Assembly (NCBI GenBank): GCA_037954665.1 | Contig: JBBMOL010000097.1 | Coordinates: 930,001-994,000 of the forward strand | Length of the DNA stretch: 64,000 bases | From: Laguncularia racemosa | Taxonomy: Eukaryota > Streptophyta > Magnoliopsida > Myrtales > Combretaceae | Reading direction: 5' to 3' | Part shown: positions 25,173 through 38,439 of the stretch, piece after piece | Layout of the letters: each line of letters opens with the position of its first letter | Position numbering within the stretch: position 1 is the first letter of the stretch | Translations under genes and position numbers: made by a program | Notes under the pieces: generated by a model | Databases searched by the model: none | What the model was told of the DNA's origin: nothing | The model's input: only the letters and a program-made list of their open reading frames with translations

Positions 25173-28050
25173 TGTTGATGGGTTTGTCTACTTTAATTAT
25201 CAAAATTTCTATTGCATTCTGTTGGTCGACAAGATCATACAATCTTCCCTAAAATTATGCAACGCTTTTTCCAACTTATCAACTTCATAATAAGCAAATG
25301 GGTAAATCAGTGAATATAATTTTATAAATAAGGGTAGGATGACCCTTAACTTCTAGGAAACCCAATGAAAATGACATTTAGCTACCAACATACGAAATAG
25401 CACTATTTGACACACCAAACAGCAATTGGCTCATTTTTCACACAAGAATGGAGAACTGGCCGTAAATTCGCGATTCTTCCTATATCAAATATTACGACTA
25501 AAGGTGTATATGAAATAGGCCAACGATATGCAACAAGAGGAGTGAAGATAAATGGTGGTAAAAGATGTTGAGAATTTAAAGTGAATTAATGATATTTTTT
25601 AGATTTTATTATTTAAATAGTGTAAGGATAAATAGTTTAATTTTCATTAAATATATATGTAATAATTAATAATTTTTTTTAATAACTTTGTTCATCATTT
25701 ATCATTTTTTGAAGTAGAAATGACCGTCAAAACACGATACATGGAATCCATCGTACTTTGAAAGTTGTCGTACGATATATGATTGAACAGGTTTTCGGAT
25801 GGATATTAAACTTTGTAGGGTAGGTTCGTATTCTAATTTTTTGATATCTGCAGCCATGGAGAGGGTACGAGTTATAACCTTCTATACACCATGTAACATG
25901 TTTAGAACCAATTGTATGTCATAGATTTCATGCTATAAGGTATCCTGTAATTTCTCATATGGTAACGTTGACTTAACTTGTACAATGTTTATAATATATA
26001 TATATGAAAATTAAACTAACTTGATCTAACTTGTGACCCATCTTTTTAGGCCAACCCTAAATTGAATTAACAAATCTATCTTGAAACATCAATTTAAAAT
26101 TTTTATTTTGGTTTATATTTCTTATAAAAAAAAAATTTACAAACCTTATAAGATACTTTAAATTTTATAAATTTTACTAGATATATAGTCTAAGATGACT
26201 AAGAAGAATCACATTACAAATTTTAGCTCTAAAGTTTTAGATATTATAGCCTTATCATCCCATACCAGTTCTCAGCTCTTATGTGGAGTGTTATTAAGGA
26301 TAAGTGAATATTGGATGAGTACGGTCAGGATCCTTATTTTGTGTTATTCCTTGTAGGCAAATGTTCCACAAGTTTGAAGCTAAAACCTTCAATATGACTA
26401 ATATCTTGCGAATTTTACAAGTGTTAAGATATCTTATAGAACATTTGAGCATTTTTTTTAACCTTTTTAAGTTAGAATATTAACAACTACTTATTTGTAA
26501 AATCATAATATCCAAATTGTAAATTTATATCACTTTTAAATGTATAAAAGCTATAGATTTAACAAATTTACATAAAAGATATGAAATTAATATAAAATAC
26601 AACAAACGTAAACCCTAATATCAATTGAAATTATATTAGAAATTTATAATAGATTTAACTATTCAATTGAATGATGATTGAATGAATTATAAGTTATATC
26701 AATATAGTTGATTTTTCATTAATTTTTTTATTTAAAGTATATATATTGGTGATATTATATGGGTTAGAATTTGTAATATAAATACTTGTTATAAAAATAA
26801 TATAGGTTCCAAATAGGTTTTAAGGTAGGTATCAGATCATATCATGTGTGTTAACAAACAAATTTTTAAAATTTAGAACGAAAACTTATCCTATAAATTT
26901 AATACTATCTAACTACGTAAGGTCCAATATTTTTTTGGATCCTACAGGTTCCAATACTCATTCCTAAATGCTAAAAAAAAAAAAAAAGAATAACTAAATC
27001 CATGATCATGAGATTAGTTTTAAATCCGAGAAGCCTTTTAAGCTAATTCCCTACCCTATTATGAGTTGACAGTCTTAAAGGTAATTTTGGAAGGTGTCAA
27101 AAGATGGGAGGAATGGTGGTAATCCCAAAAAAAAAAAAAAAAAAAAAAAGAGGTAGCTCTATACCTACCCCCACCCACACACACCCACCAACCTAGAGCT
27201 TTAGCTTTTTATTACCCTCAACATGAAATGATGCCTCCTCATTATACCCTAAGAAAGCCTTTCTTTCTGAAAGACAGGAATCAAAACCCTCGCCCTAGCG
27301 GGTCATCCTTCTTACCTCATATCCAATGGCTAATTAAAGTGTAAAAAAGTCCAGTCAACATTCATTTAGCTCTCTCTTCTAGCAACACTTTCTCTTATGA
27401 ACGCGTTGATAAAGACAAGAAAATGGCATCCCCATTTGGCTTTATATGAAAAAAGCCATCTTTCTTTCTTTCCTTAAGTGAGCCATAGATCATGAGTGAA
27501 CTTTGGACAAATAGTTATTGAGCTTAGAAACACTAGTTAAAAAGGATGTTTGCATCACTTTGTTCAACCAAAACCATTTCCTTCGAAAGAAGTGGCACGC
27601 TCAAAAATCAAGGCTTTTTGTGGGCTCTGTCCCAAAATTCTAAAATACCCCAAACCCCCAAGTTTTATAGAAGTAATTTTATACATTAAAGTGATAAGAA
27701 GTAAAAATTTAGTAGGATCAAGTTTATTAAATATTAAAAAGAGATAACTATAGAAAGAGAACTACGATAAACATGAAACCTAACTTCTAGAGGAGGAGTT
27801 TCGAATTAGGTGCACACTTACTTTTTCTAAAGTTTTGTGTCTTAAGTATAATTTTATCATTTAGTTGATGATTTCAGTCAAAGACGTTTGGCATGTGTGT
27901 ATCTGCTCATTTCTATTCCCTCATGCTTCTCTTCTTTTCTTTTTCAGTATCTAGACATAGCGTACGTAAAGAGGTCCTAATTCATGGGCGTCATGTGACA
28001 ATACAAGAACTTACATATTGATTCTAACTTTGGTCCCGAATATTCCATGT
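25173..28050. other. AT-rich intergenic DNA
   Basis: No gene is supported. A poly(A) run of 23 bases lies at 27127-27149, followed by a CA/CCCA-rich patch to about 27190. Confidence 0.35.

Positions 28051-28082
<32 letters not shown>
28051..28082. repeat. Homopolymer tract of 32 G
   Basis: Thirty-two consecutive G residues follow CCATGT. Such long G runs are rare in AT-rich plant DNA. The exact length is likely to be imprecise because sequencing and assembly handle such runs poorly. Confidence 0.9.
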
Positions 28083-28083
<1 letters not shown>

Positions 28084-30094
28084 AGGAAAGATTTGTAACT
28101 CAAGGAAATTTCGCCGAAGAGTCACAGTTGGTTGTGTCTAAATTTCTTCATCACCTGTCCTTTGGTGAGCCTTTAGGACAGTAGGCATAAGGTCGTCCTT
28201 GGAAATGTGTCAAACCAGGACAATCCTATGACCTACCAAGAAAACAAACAAGACACTCGTATGTGACAACTAACTAGAATTGAACAAAGCATGTGCTGCT
28301 TCACAAACGTAGATGTCCTGGCGCATGCAACTAATGTTCAACTTGCTCAGCTCAAATTGAGTGTAGCCATCCGTCTTTCAGCCACAGGATCCTTTGAAAT
28401 CTCTCGTCATGGTAGTGCACCAAAACCCCCCATGACTAAGAAAGAATTCACCGTTTGTACATCTCTCTCGCTTTTAGCCAATCTAATCAGCGAGTCATGT
28501 TGGCACTATGAAGTATCTATATCAATGAGTAAACAAGAGAACTTTGAAGCTGGATAGTAGTTGTGAATTTGTCCATTAGCTAAGGTAACATGGTTATTTT
28601 TATTCTAAGGACTTTTGTTTGATACTTATGTTGTATTGAATTTGTAAAACTAAACAGTATAAAAAAAATAATAGTATTATACAAAAATAACGGTTTTATA
28701 TAATTCATTTATACTATATTTGGTTTGTGTAATATAAAATACGAATTTTTATGATAATGTTGGGCTATTTTTGGTGTCAATGTGAGAATTTATTATAAGG
28801 ATTTTAATGTGAACACAATAGTAAAAAGAATGGTAATGATATAATTTTTTTTTTAAAGAATGTATTCATTTATTGTCCAACAAAATAAATTTTTGCATCA
28901 ATATTTATGGTATAAATTTTTAAAGTCTTATTTAGTATCTTGAAGTCCTTTCTATCTAATGACTTGATTTACTATGAAACCAAATAAGGATATCTCCATT
29001 CTTGGTTCTTGATATCAAATTTAAAACTAAAGACTTACCTTTTAAAACTTTTGAAAAATAAAGAGAAGTCTTTATACTTTTTAAGAGTCTTTATAAGGAC
29101 CTCAAAAAGTACTCTAAATTTATTATTATTTTAATAAATATTATATAAGAATTCTTTTAAAAACCTAAATTGGCAATTAAGAACCCTCTTTAAGCATTTA
29201 GTAATGAATTGAAAAGGTCATTAAAAAGTGAAAGTACTTAAAATGCTGATACCTTAAATGGGATATTAAGATTGAAAGTGCCCTAAAAGACTATAGATTT
29301 TCTAGTCCAAGGGCATAAAATAATATACATTATCTGACACAACAATAGGGAGAATTCTCTCCTTTAAAAATCTCTATTTTTTTTCGTAAACGGTCAATTC
29401 TTACCGATATCAGATGAATAACAAATGTTTATAATAAATACTAGAGCCAACGGTTCTCACTCAAGGATATATTTAGTTAAGCATCTTGTGCCAATAAACC
29501 CAAATAGCCAAATAAACAAGGAAAGTAATGTAGAGGCTCGAAATCACACTCCGACGTGCAACGAAACAAGTCTTATAAGAAACCTAAAACAGAACACATC
29601 TTAGGTCCAAAGAAGTTACAAGAGATTATTCCATTATTAATTTATTTGTAACCTTCTGATCTTGAAATTGTGTAATAGATTATTATTATTATTATAGATA
29701 ATAAAGAAAATACAAAAATATTAAAAAGATGTCCTAAGAATATTCCAGCAACTACTTCAATAACGTCCTAAATGCATAGTTCTAAACAAATCCTAACAAC
29801 TGAAAAACTAATTAAGAATAAAAGATGAAAATAGACTACAAGTTCTTTTTTTTCCAATGAGACAAGGAATGCTAAAGGTCGGCCAACTAAAGGTGCATGG
29901 TAGCCGACCATGATGCTCGGCTTAGCTCCTTAACATGCGCTTGTCAGGGGGAGGAGTTTTATATTACAATAGTTATACTGGGGTTGTGGGAAGTTGTATT
30001 AATTTAAAAGAAAAGAAATAGAAATTTAGTTTTTAATGTTTGTTATTTTTTTATTTTGATCTTAAGTTTTTCATTTTTTACATTTAAATTTTCA
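28083..30094. other. Intergenic DNA without a supported gene
   Basis: The ORF at 28291-28557 (plus, 88 aa) lies in slightly GC-richer sequence but shows no recognised domain. Nothing else stands out. Confidence 0.3.
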
Positions 30095-30560
30095 ATATTT
30101 GCAAAAGAGTCAATTATACTATGACGTTAACTTTTTATTAAAAAATGGTACATAGCGTGTTCTGATTAGTTGAAATAACTAATTTAATAATAAAAAAAAT
30201 AATAGAGTATACATTATAGTAAATTATTTAAAAAATGTTTAGCCACCCAAGGGTAAGGGGTGTTTGGTGGCATTTTTTTTTTTTACTACAGTCATTTTTT
30301 CTTTTTTTAAAATTTTTTATTTTTTATTAATATACTTAAATAATATATATACATATTACTATCTTAATTTTAATTTAATTTTTCAGATTTTTTTTCACTC
30401 TTCCATTTTTTTTATTTTCCTAAATTTTTTATCCATTTTTAATAATTTACTTAAATAATATATATAATATTATTATTTCAACCAATCATATCGCGTTATG
30501 TGTCATTCTCTAACAAAAAAAAGTTAATACTATCATTAAAAGAACTCATTTGCAAAAAAA
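30095..30560. mobile_element. Possible foldback/MITE-like element with long inverted arms
   Basis: The left arm (about 30100-30180; TTTGCAAAAGAGTCAATTA, GTTAACTTTTTATT, GATTAGTTGAAATAA) is matched in inverted order by the right arm (about 30470-30556). The right arm, reverse-complemented, reads TTTGCAAATGAGTT, TTAACTTTTTTTTGTTAGA and GATTGGTTGAAATAA. The centre is a T-rich spacer. Target duplications were not resolved. Confidence 0.5.
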
Positions 30561-30875
30561 AAAAAAAAACAAAAAACAAAAACAAAAGATTTATACATTT
30601 TCCTAATTTAAATAGTTCAAGTTATGAAGTTAATCACTTTAAAATAGTATGGTTTGACTTGAATTTTTTCTTATTTTACCAATTTTGATATATCTTTCTT
30701 TTTATTTACATTCAAATTTTGCTTTTACTTCTCCATCCCCTTCTAAATAAAAGCAAGTGCTTTCTCAAACATTTAAACAAAAAAAAAAAAAACGAAAAGA
30801 AAATATAGTGGGGTATGAATATGAAAGCTTTTAGGGCTAAAATTTAGTAGTTTACACTAAATGGAAATAAAAGTA

Positions 30876-31246
30876 ACACTACGTTTGGCTAGGTTTTAAG
30901 GAGTGGAAATCACAGGAAATTGGTAAAAAATAGAAGAAATTTTACATTTGATAATTCAAGTGAAAAATGGAAATGGGTAAGAAGGGAAGAAAATAAGTAA
31001 AAATATTTCTACTTTAGAATCCATTTCTTTTCTCTCCAAAATTGAAGAGAATGGATAGAAATGTGATACAATTACAAAATCATCATTTAAGACAATGTAC
31101 ATCCAAATAAAATAGCGTTAATTTTATCAAATACCAATTCCATTTCTTTTCATTTTCTTTTAATAAACCAACTAAACAAAGAAAATGGAAATATTTTCTC
31201 CATTTCCTTTTATTTTCCTCCTACATCTCCAAACACAAGGTGCAAA
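30876..31246. mobile_element. Possible MITE with GTTTGG-type termini
   Basis: The left end ACACTACGTTTGGCTAGG and the reverse complement of the right end, ACCTTGTGTTTGGAGATG, share a TTTGG core. The interior reads as complementary halves (GGAAATGG and CCATTTCC-type strings). No clear target duplication was found, so boundaries are approximate. Confidence 0.4.
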
Positions 31247-33675
31247 CTACAATTCTTTCGATTTATATTTTTTTTCCCTTTTTCTTTCCACTCATTTTTT
31301 TTTCAATTTCTTCTCTATAAATTATCTTAATAAAATCAACACATAGAAAATGAAACTAAGTTTCTCCCATATAATTTCAAAATTTACTCTTTTTTTTAAA
31401 TACCATTCAAATCAAATCACCTTGCAAAAGAGCCATGGTTTGGCTTGACTCAGTAAACACTCTTTAATGGTGGTGATTGAAGTGGTGATAAGTCCATATT
31501 AAGACTATAATGACAATAGTAGTGGTGGTATTTGTAGGACTCCATCAAATGATGGTGGTGGTCATAACTTAAGTAGTTGGTGGCAACTCAAAGTGATAGT
31601 ATTTGGTTGTTTGTAATACTTAAAATACTTTTTAAGTATTAAGGATAGTTCAAGCAGTTCACTTTGCAAAGGATTTTTTGGAAAGATAGTGATGCTTGAT
31701 GGTTTTTGGTGGTTATGGGAGTGATAGAGAGTGTGAAGTAGTTTTCATTTGTGGTCTTAGCTTTGAATTTTTATAAGTGAGTAAAGAGAAATAAAGAGAT
31801 GAAAAAGTGTTCTTACATTTATCATTTATAGAGAAAGGGCAGAGAAAAGTTGCAATTGTTATCCTATAATGCTTGTTTCATAAACTTTCTCCCACTATAT
31901 AATATAAGATAAAATGGACTATTGATTGAGGAAGCCATTTGTAAGTGAAAAGGATTGTGAAGCCAGTGAGTTTGATGTGCGTACTATGGGCTTCATGCTT
32001 TAAATGGGCTTGTATATTTTGAAATTAAATATGATTAGTGGTAATAATAAATAAATAAGATTATACAATATTTTGAAATTAAAATATGTTTATTGTGACA
32101 CATGTCATGTTCTTAGTAGTTAACAGAAAATGACAATGTTAATGACTCCAAAAAAATTAAATAAAATAGTAAATTGATATATTTAAATTTTAAATAGTTA
32201 ATTATAAAAGTGGATAAAATTGAAATACCAAATGCGATATTAACGCTACTGTAAGTTGGAGCACAATTAATTTTATTAAAACAGTAAACCTATCTATGTT
32301 TTCTCAGCAACAAAGTAAAAAACATGCGACCATACAAAAAAGGGCATAAGCTGCATGGCGTACAATTATATGATTGAGAACCGATATTTGAACCATTAAT
32401 AATAGAATATACTAAATCATCTATTTATTTGAATTATTTCCTAAGCAAGCAAGCGAAATAAAAAATCACCCCCGCTTTATTTTTTTTAGCATTGAACATT
32501 TGGCTGGCTAAAAAATTTTGCCGGTAAAAGTAATGAAAGTTATAACTCAAAATTAAATGATGATGGATGCTTAAATGCACTATATATGTCCAACAAGTTA
32601 TACTCCCCACGACTCCACGGGATGTTATAAATATAAGTCAAGTGGCCGTACTAGAATATATAAACTTAAGGGTTATAATCTGTTGTAGAAACATCGCATG
32701 AGAATGGAACATCGTCATGCTATATTCGAAATCTTACAGCTGCGTACGATTCATTCAATCCACGATCCGAACCAGTTTTTTATGGCTTTGGAATAATTAC
32801 TAATCTGGTTATTACAATTTGGTTTATGATGGAAAAATAAATATACAAACAAATAGACACAAAGAAGATGAAGAAAAGAAACCATAAATTGTGGTTGAGT
32901 TTGATTTGAACTATAAACCAAACCAAACTACCTCAAAACCCTAGCAACTAAATAGCAAAATCTTGTATGATGATCCCTTTACATAATTCATGACTTGTCT
33001 CAAATAAAACTATATGAAGGAATTTACAACATTTATAGCACATTAGATATGCAAAAATAAACTTAAAATAAAATTGTGATTTTAAATTCTATTCTCATTA
33101 ATACGTTTTAATGCAACTTTAAAAAGATGAAATTACGTTTCCTTAAAATAAAAAATTCTACCTTTATATAGGATTTTGATTCCTGAACTCCAAAAAACAA
33201 TCACACTTTTATTTCATACCGAATCATTGCTACGTAACAAATGTTGCATTGACATATGATGCTGATCAACAAGTAGAGTAAATGAGCAGTTGGTTTCTTT
33301 CCTTGGAGGAGAAACCTGGACTGGAAACCAAGTTATCAAGGCTTGTCTACGAGATCATTCAACATTATAATTCTACCACCATTTTCAAAACTATGCCGAT
33401 GGGATGGGTTAACCATAATGCAGAGTGCTCGTGAAAGCATTCTCTGGCCGTGCCATGCCTTTTGCGACCTTGCCAACGGTGCCAAAAACAATTTAATGAA
33501 GACCTTGATAGAGAGAATCTCGTGGAGCAACTAATTGATCATTTGCTTAAGCAGATGCTAATAAACAGTAAAATACAATTAAAGTTGATGCATCTATACG
33601 AAATAAAGGCATCTTGTCTTCTGTTCCAAAGCTATCAAAACTTCCCTTAAGAGAGCAGTATTCCAAGTCATCATG
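31247..33675. other. Intergenic DNA, mostly unassigned
   Basis: A GGTGG/GATGG-rich simple-sequence patch lies at about 31465-31600. Bases 33320-33660 have short ORFs in several frames, but no domain is secure. Confidence 0.3.
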
Positions 33676-36600
33676 TCAATCCCCATCTGAACTTCCATCT
33701 TCAGACATATGTTCTAAGTCATCTTCGCCAGTTGCTTCCTATATTGAAACGGATCAGATATACATGTAACATATAAAACTTTCAAAAAGAAGGGCGACAA
33801 AAAAAAAAGAGGAACGGAGGTGGTTTTGAGAAAACACTCTGGCAAACAGAGGAAGGAAGCAGAAAAATCTTCACCTGTATTTTATCCCAATCTTTAAGCT
33901 TAGGATTTGTAAGCATGTAATTATCACGTAAGGGAGCCCAAGCAGGTGGTTCAACATCTGTTGTACCAGTCTTAACCTGCATCTCATCAAGCAATGGAAT
34001 TGTTCAAGAGTTATAAATCACATCATTCCAAAAGAATCTGAAAGTGCCACTGAAACAATAAAAAACATATCTGGCCTAAGTTTGCAGAGAAATTATCTGA
34101 TGCACCTTACTCGGAAAAGAAATAAACCAGAAGTAGCCTTTATACAGGCCGTAACAAAGAGAAACAAAATTTTACAGCTAGCAGCTAAATTATTTTGGAG
34201 GTAGGGTGCAACCTTATCTAAATTTTCAGCTCCCTGCACAGATCGTCTGCCCAGTTCTGAAAAGAAAGCTTCTTTCCTCTTCTTATTTATTGCTGCAAGA
34301 ATGGAAATTTAAACAAAGTCAGTAAGAGACAATCCTTAAACAACAGAGAAACTGTTCATATTGCAATTGGCATCTCTCCATTTACAGGGAAGAAAGGCAT
34401 TTTTTTTTTTTTGGTGAGTAAATATTTTCATTTAAAAAAAAAAAAAAACAGAGAATGTAAAACCATCAATAATGGGAGGTTTACACAGCATCACTCAACT
34501 TAAAAAGAGAATACAAAAAAACTGTGGGAAACAAGAGTAGAATTGACCAATAGAGTCATTCAAGCCTAGAATAGGCAAGGATTTGATTTACAAGAGAGAG
34601 CGCAGCAGGCAAGGGCTGCCCAAACAAATTGAAATTTGCATCTGCCAGATACAGTATACTGCAGCAACCAAGGTGGACCTCCAGGCGCTAAGGGGAGTGG
34701 ATGATCAATTAGTTGATCTCAAAAGACCCATTGTAGCACCCAACCAAGATTTAAAGGAGGAAGGACAGTTAAAGACTGTCACAAACATTATACCAAACTT
34801 GAGAAGGGAAGTGACATTTGAAAAAAAAAAAAAAGGTGGTCATGGTTTTCTGTTCCACTATTATAGAAAAAACAAGACAGTTGGTTATCCCCCCCTTATA
34901 CATCCTGTCCAGTGTTTGAAGCTTTTGCAACCTAGCCAACCAAAGGCAAAAAGAGTGCCTAGGGATTGTAATTTTATTCCAAACTAGCTTGTACCATAGA
35001 ACACAGGGTGGAGATGGAGCCAGAAAGTTGTAGCCCGATTTAATGGTATACTCCCCTGAGGATGAATGCAAACATTAAAAAACATCTGATGAGAGTGGTG
35101 TGGGAGTAATAGTTGTAGGAATATTGAGAGTTTCCCATAGAGGACCTTGGAGCAATTCCCAATGTTGTCCATCAATTATGGAGCAAAGTCTAGTGTGAAG
35201 TGAAATGCCTGAATTGGTGATCTCAAGTGTACTGGAAATGGCATCCAGAGGCCCAGTTGAAAGAAAGACGATTGACATTTTATAACAATAACATTCTAGA
35301 GGGAAGATCACACAACCGGATAGGGGGGAAAGGAAAAATCGTGAACAAACTTAAATTTGAGATAATTATCATGTTGATCCAGCAAAATTTAATCAAGTAA
35401 AATAATCCAGAAACAGATTTAACTGAGCAAAAATGGACTAAGCCTGATTCCCAGATAATGGTATAACAGTATAAAGATTACTTTACACTCAATCCCACAT
35501 CGAATGCACAAAAGAAGAACTCAATAACAGACAAACACACAGATGATATGGTCCTTGTGAAATAAATATTCCTATTAGTTGATGGTCTGCATTGTCCTGG
35601 ATACTGCAATATAGAACTCATTATCTAACCTTTTGCATCTCTCGACCTGGATGGATTCAAGCCCTTCTGTGCATTTTGTGCTTTGTTAACCTGAAGGCCA
35701 TCAGAAAAAATGTCACAAGTGTTGCATGTTCAACTTTAGTCAATCAATATTCACAAAGCATAGAGTCAAATAAACATAGAGAGACTTACTGCATTAAACA
35801 GCTTGACCACTGAAATCCAAACAAAGTTAGTAAGAAACAAAATGAGAAATCTTAAAACATAAACTTTTTTTTTTTGGCTGCCATAAGCTTTTTAAAACAA
35901 AATGAAGCACATACCTCCCTTTGTAGCAACACCTATAAGAAACTTTTCGTGTGTATCCAAATATTTAAGAGGCTCAACATGCCCCTTCTCTGCCACCTAT
36001 TGAATTCATGAACATGTACATGCATAAACCACTAAATTTAAAAAAAAAATGATTAAAAGCTCCATTGAAATGTATAATAAACAAAAGACATACAATGCGT
36101 TTTTCCTTCTTTGCCTCCCCTTTAATCTTTCTTTCGGATTCCTCTTCAGCAAGCTTTTCTGCAACAAGCTTCTTGTGTGCTGATAAGACAGGACCCTAAA
36201 AAATGATCCAACTTAGTACAGAAGCTTAGGTATGCATAAAGCAAAATCCAAAGTGCAGTAAGCTTACAAGGGAATCATAGGAGACACTCTTCTTTATTAT
36301 ACTTTTAAATGCTGTCCTAAATGCTCTGCAACCTTCTGTGAACTTTGTGATTCCAGGCTGCATATCACCATCTTCATCACTGCCATCATCCTCAGAAACC
36401 TCAATATCCTCTCCCATACCATCCAACTCAAAATTTTCTTCATTATTTCGTGAAGAAGGGGTATCATCATCCCCTCTTACGGAGGAGTCATCAATCTGAT
36501 CATTGTTATCTTCATCCTCATCATCATCTGAATTGTAATCCCTTGCCCTCTTGCGAAAGAGTTTCCTCATTTTGGGGTCTATCTTTACCTTTTCTCCAGG

Positions 36601-36708
36601 CACAGGAACCTTTTTCAGTTTCCGTTTTCCATTGTGACCTTTCTTATAACCTGATTTCCTCTTCTTGGAGAATTCTCTAGATTTTGCAAGAAGAGTTTCT
36701 CCAGCCAT
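33676..36708 (-). CDS. RRP15-like ribosome biogenesis protein
   Basis: A complete gene of eight coding exons joined in frame at GT-AG sites: 36708-36268, 36195-36094, 35996-35915, 35809-35790, 35690-35630, 34292-34213, 33976-33875 and 33738-33676. It gives about 316 aa. The N-terminus is Lys/Arg-rich (KKRKSGYKKGHNGKRKLKK), suiting a nucleolar protein. A long acidic Asp/Glu/Ser/Asn region follows (about residues 58-118). The conserved Rrp15 domain then runs from about GITKFTEGCRAFRTAFKSII through KFLIGVATKGVVKLFNAVNK, and on to KKRKEAFFSELGRR and PPAWAPLRDNY. The C-terminus is acidic (EDGSSDGD). Rrp15 proteins act in pre-60S ribosomal subunit maturation in the nucleolus. One coding exon is only 20 bp. 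The 1.3-kb intron between exons 5 and 6 carries a LINE fragment. No disabling change is seen. Confidence 0.93.
34400..35330 (-). mobile_element. 5'-truncated LINE retrotransposon fragment in RRP15 intron
   Basis: On the minus strand, 34769-35071 encodes a reverse-transcriptase zinc-binding (zf-RVT) type segment: SSSGEYTIKSGYNF, then WNKITIPRHSFCLWLARLQKLQTLDRM, then a decayed half with HFPSQVW. Upstream, about 35075-35230, fits the preceding LINE text (RLCSIIDGQHWELLQGPLWE). The 3' end on this strand is a run of 13 A (T13 at 34400-34412 on the plus strand), a LINE hallmark. Frames are broken, so it is dead. It lies in the same orientation as the host gene. Target duplications were not resolved and the left limit is approximate. 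Confidence 0.72.
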
Positions 36709-36725
36709 AGTTCACTAGTGATGCC

Positions 36726-38290
36726 CCTGACAAACAAAAGGGAGGCCATAGAAGGCATCAATATCAGCATTTTACCCAAAAAGCACTCGAACTTTCAGAT
36801 GACAAACTCATTAGCAGCAACAATTTTGTAAGTTAGTCAGGAAGAACAGAAAATTTGAAAGAAACATAAATTTCATAGGTACAATAGTTGGTTTAAGCAA
36901 TAGAATACTGTAAAACAACTGAGGTGCCATTAGCATGCATTGGATCAATTCTGGAAAAATAAACTGAGAACACAAGATTCAGTCCTATGAGCTTGCTTAA
37001 GTTAAATTTCTTGGTACCAAATTGTGGATGATCCACTTTCTCGGTTATGGATAACTAGTATCTTGCCAGCTATAAGCCTCTTATTCTACAGTCTCTTCAA
37101 TTTGTTATCACGCCTACACAACTACAAAAACCACAGCAGATTTGTCTTATGGGAACTCGTAACCATCGGTATCATCATTCTTTATTCATCAACACGGGGG
37201 AAAAATTGGGGATAGTAGAATTCAAAATTTACATTATCAAACCTTAGAATCAAAAGAATACACAGATCATCTATTCATAGTGAGACAGATAATGACATTC
37301 ACATACAAATACACAAGGAAAGGATTCAATTCCAGTTTCATTATATTTTTATTTGTCCAACTCTTCAATTTCAGCACTCATAAGTTCATTGAACAGTTGT
37401 AACATGCTTTTTTTTTTTTTAATTCCTTAGAAAAGTAGTGCTAACTAATAGTGCATGTTGTCAACAGCTATTACAGCAAATGAAACATTATAACAACTCA
37501 TGCACAATCATTCCGAACTTGATAGGATATGCAATATTTTTGGATGAAATGAAGGACCAAAGATAAATAACAAAGGATCAACAGAAAATTTCAACCACCT
37601 CTTACTTTCTCTATCAAGTAATCCTCTTGGAATCATTTGCTTCCTAACAACAACATTACCAGTCAAGCCTGATTCCCACTAGGCAATATCCACTATACTA
37701 GTCCTATGTTGCAATCGCATTCATCACAAACAAGTTCTCTTCAATACATTGTTTCCTCCACGGTTTTTTTTTTTTCTTTTTTCTTTTTTGTTTTCTCTCC
37801 CCTTTTCGCTCTAATTAATTACTTTGTACAGAAACTGAACTCCAATAAGTACAAGTTTATACTAACAAAACTAACAACAGTACTATGAAGGGGATAACAA
37901 CACCGCAATCAGAAGTTAAAAGTAACATCATCTTTACAGTCTCGTGCCATTTCTAATCATCTTATAAGATTAACCCAGAGATGTTTACATTAACACATTT
38001 GGCATGCAACAGATTAGGGGGGGAAAAAGAAAGAAAAGGATGACCAGCAATGTAGGAAAGCAGAGAAAGATGATGAGAAAAAAAAAAAAAAGCATACGAT
38101 AAGGGCCGATAACCGATGAGGCGGTGATTGAAAGGTAGTCGCTGATTGATTTCCGGCAAAGGAGAACCCCACGCGCAGACAGAGAAAAGATTAGAGAGAG
38201 CGAGAGGGGAAGGAGGGGTTTGGGGGGATGGGGGAGGGAGGGTTTAGATAGGCAGTGCCATTACTAGGGTTTGTCCAGGAAGTGACAGGG
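36726..38290 (-). promoter_or_regulatory. RRP15 5'UTR: non-coding exon, leader intron and telo-box
   Basis: Upstream of the RRP15 ATG an acceptor (TTTGTTTGTCAG, ending at 36727) precedes a short leader. A matching donor (TTATC|GTATGC, intron start 38097) lies 1.37 kb away, at the end of a CT-rich non-coding exon at about 38098-38270. The telo-box AAACCCTAG (minus strand, 38264-38272) lies at the start of this exon. Telo-boxes near transcription starts are common in plant ribosomal and ribosome-biogenesis genes, which fits RRP15. The transcription start itself is inferred. Confidence 0.6.
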
Positions 38291-38439
38291 AAGATCGAAG
38301 GGAAGAGGCAAGATTATTAATTTTTTTTTTAAATTCTGGTCATGCCAAAATAAAATATACTAAATAAATTTCTATAAAATAGTAATTTATTTTACTCATT
38401 TATTTTTTATTTTTCTTCATTTGTATAAAACCTAGGTTC

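Noticed and set aside
33336..33534. Opposed ORFs; the plus-strand one has QSARESILWP, vaguely like a retrotransposon integrase zinc-binding region
   Set aside because: Too short and lacks the His/Cys pattern; similarity is not strong enough to call a gypsy relic.
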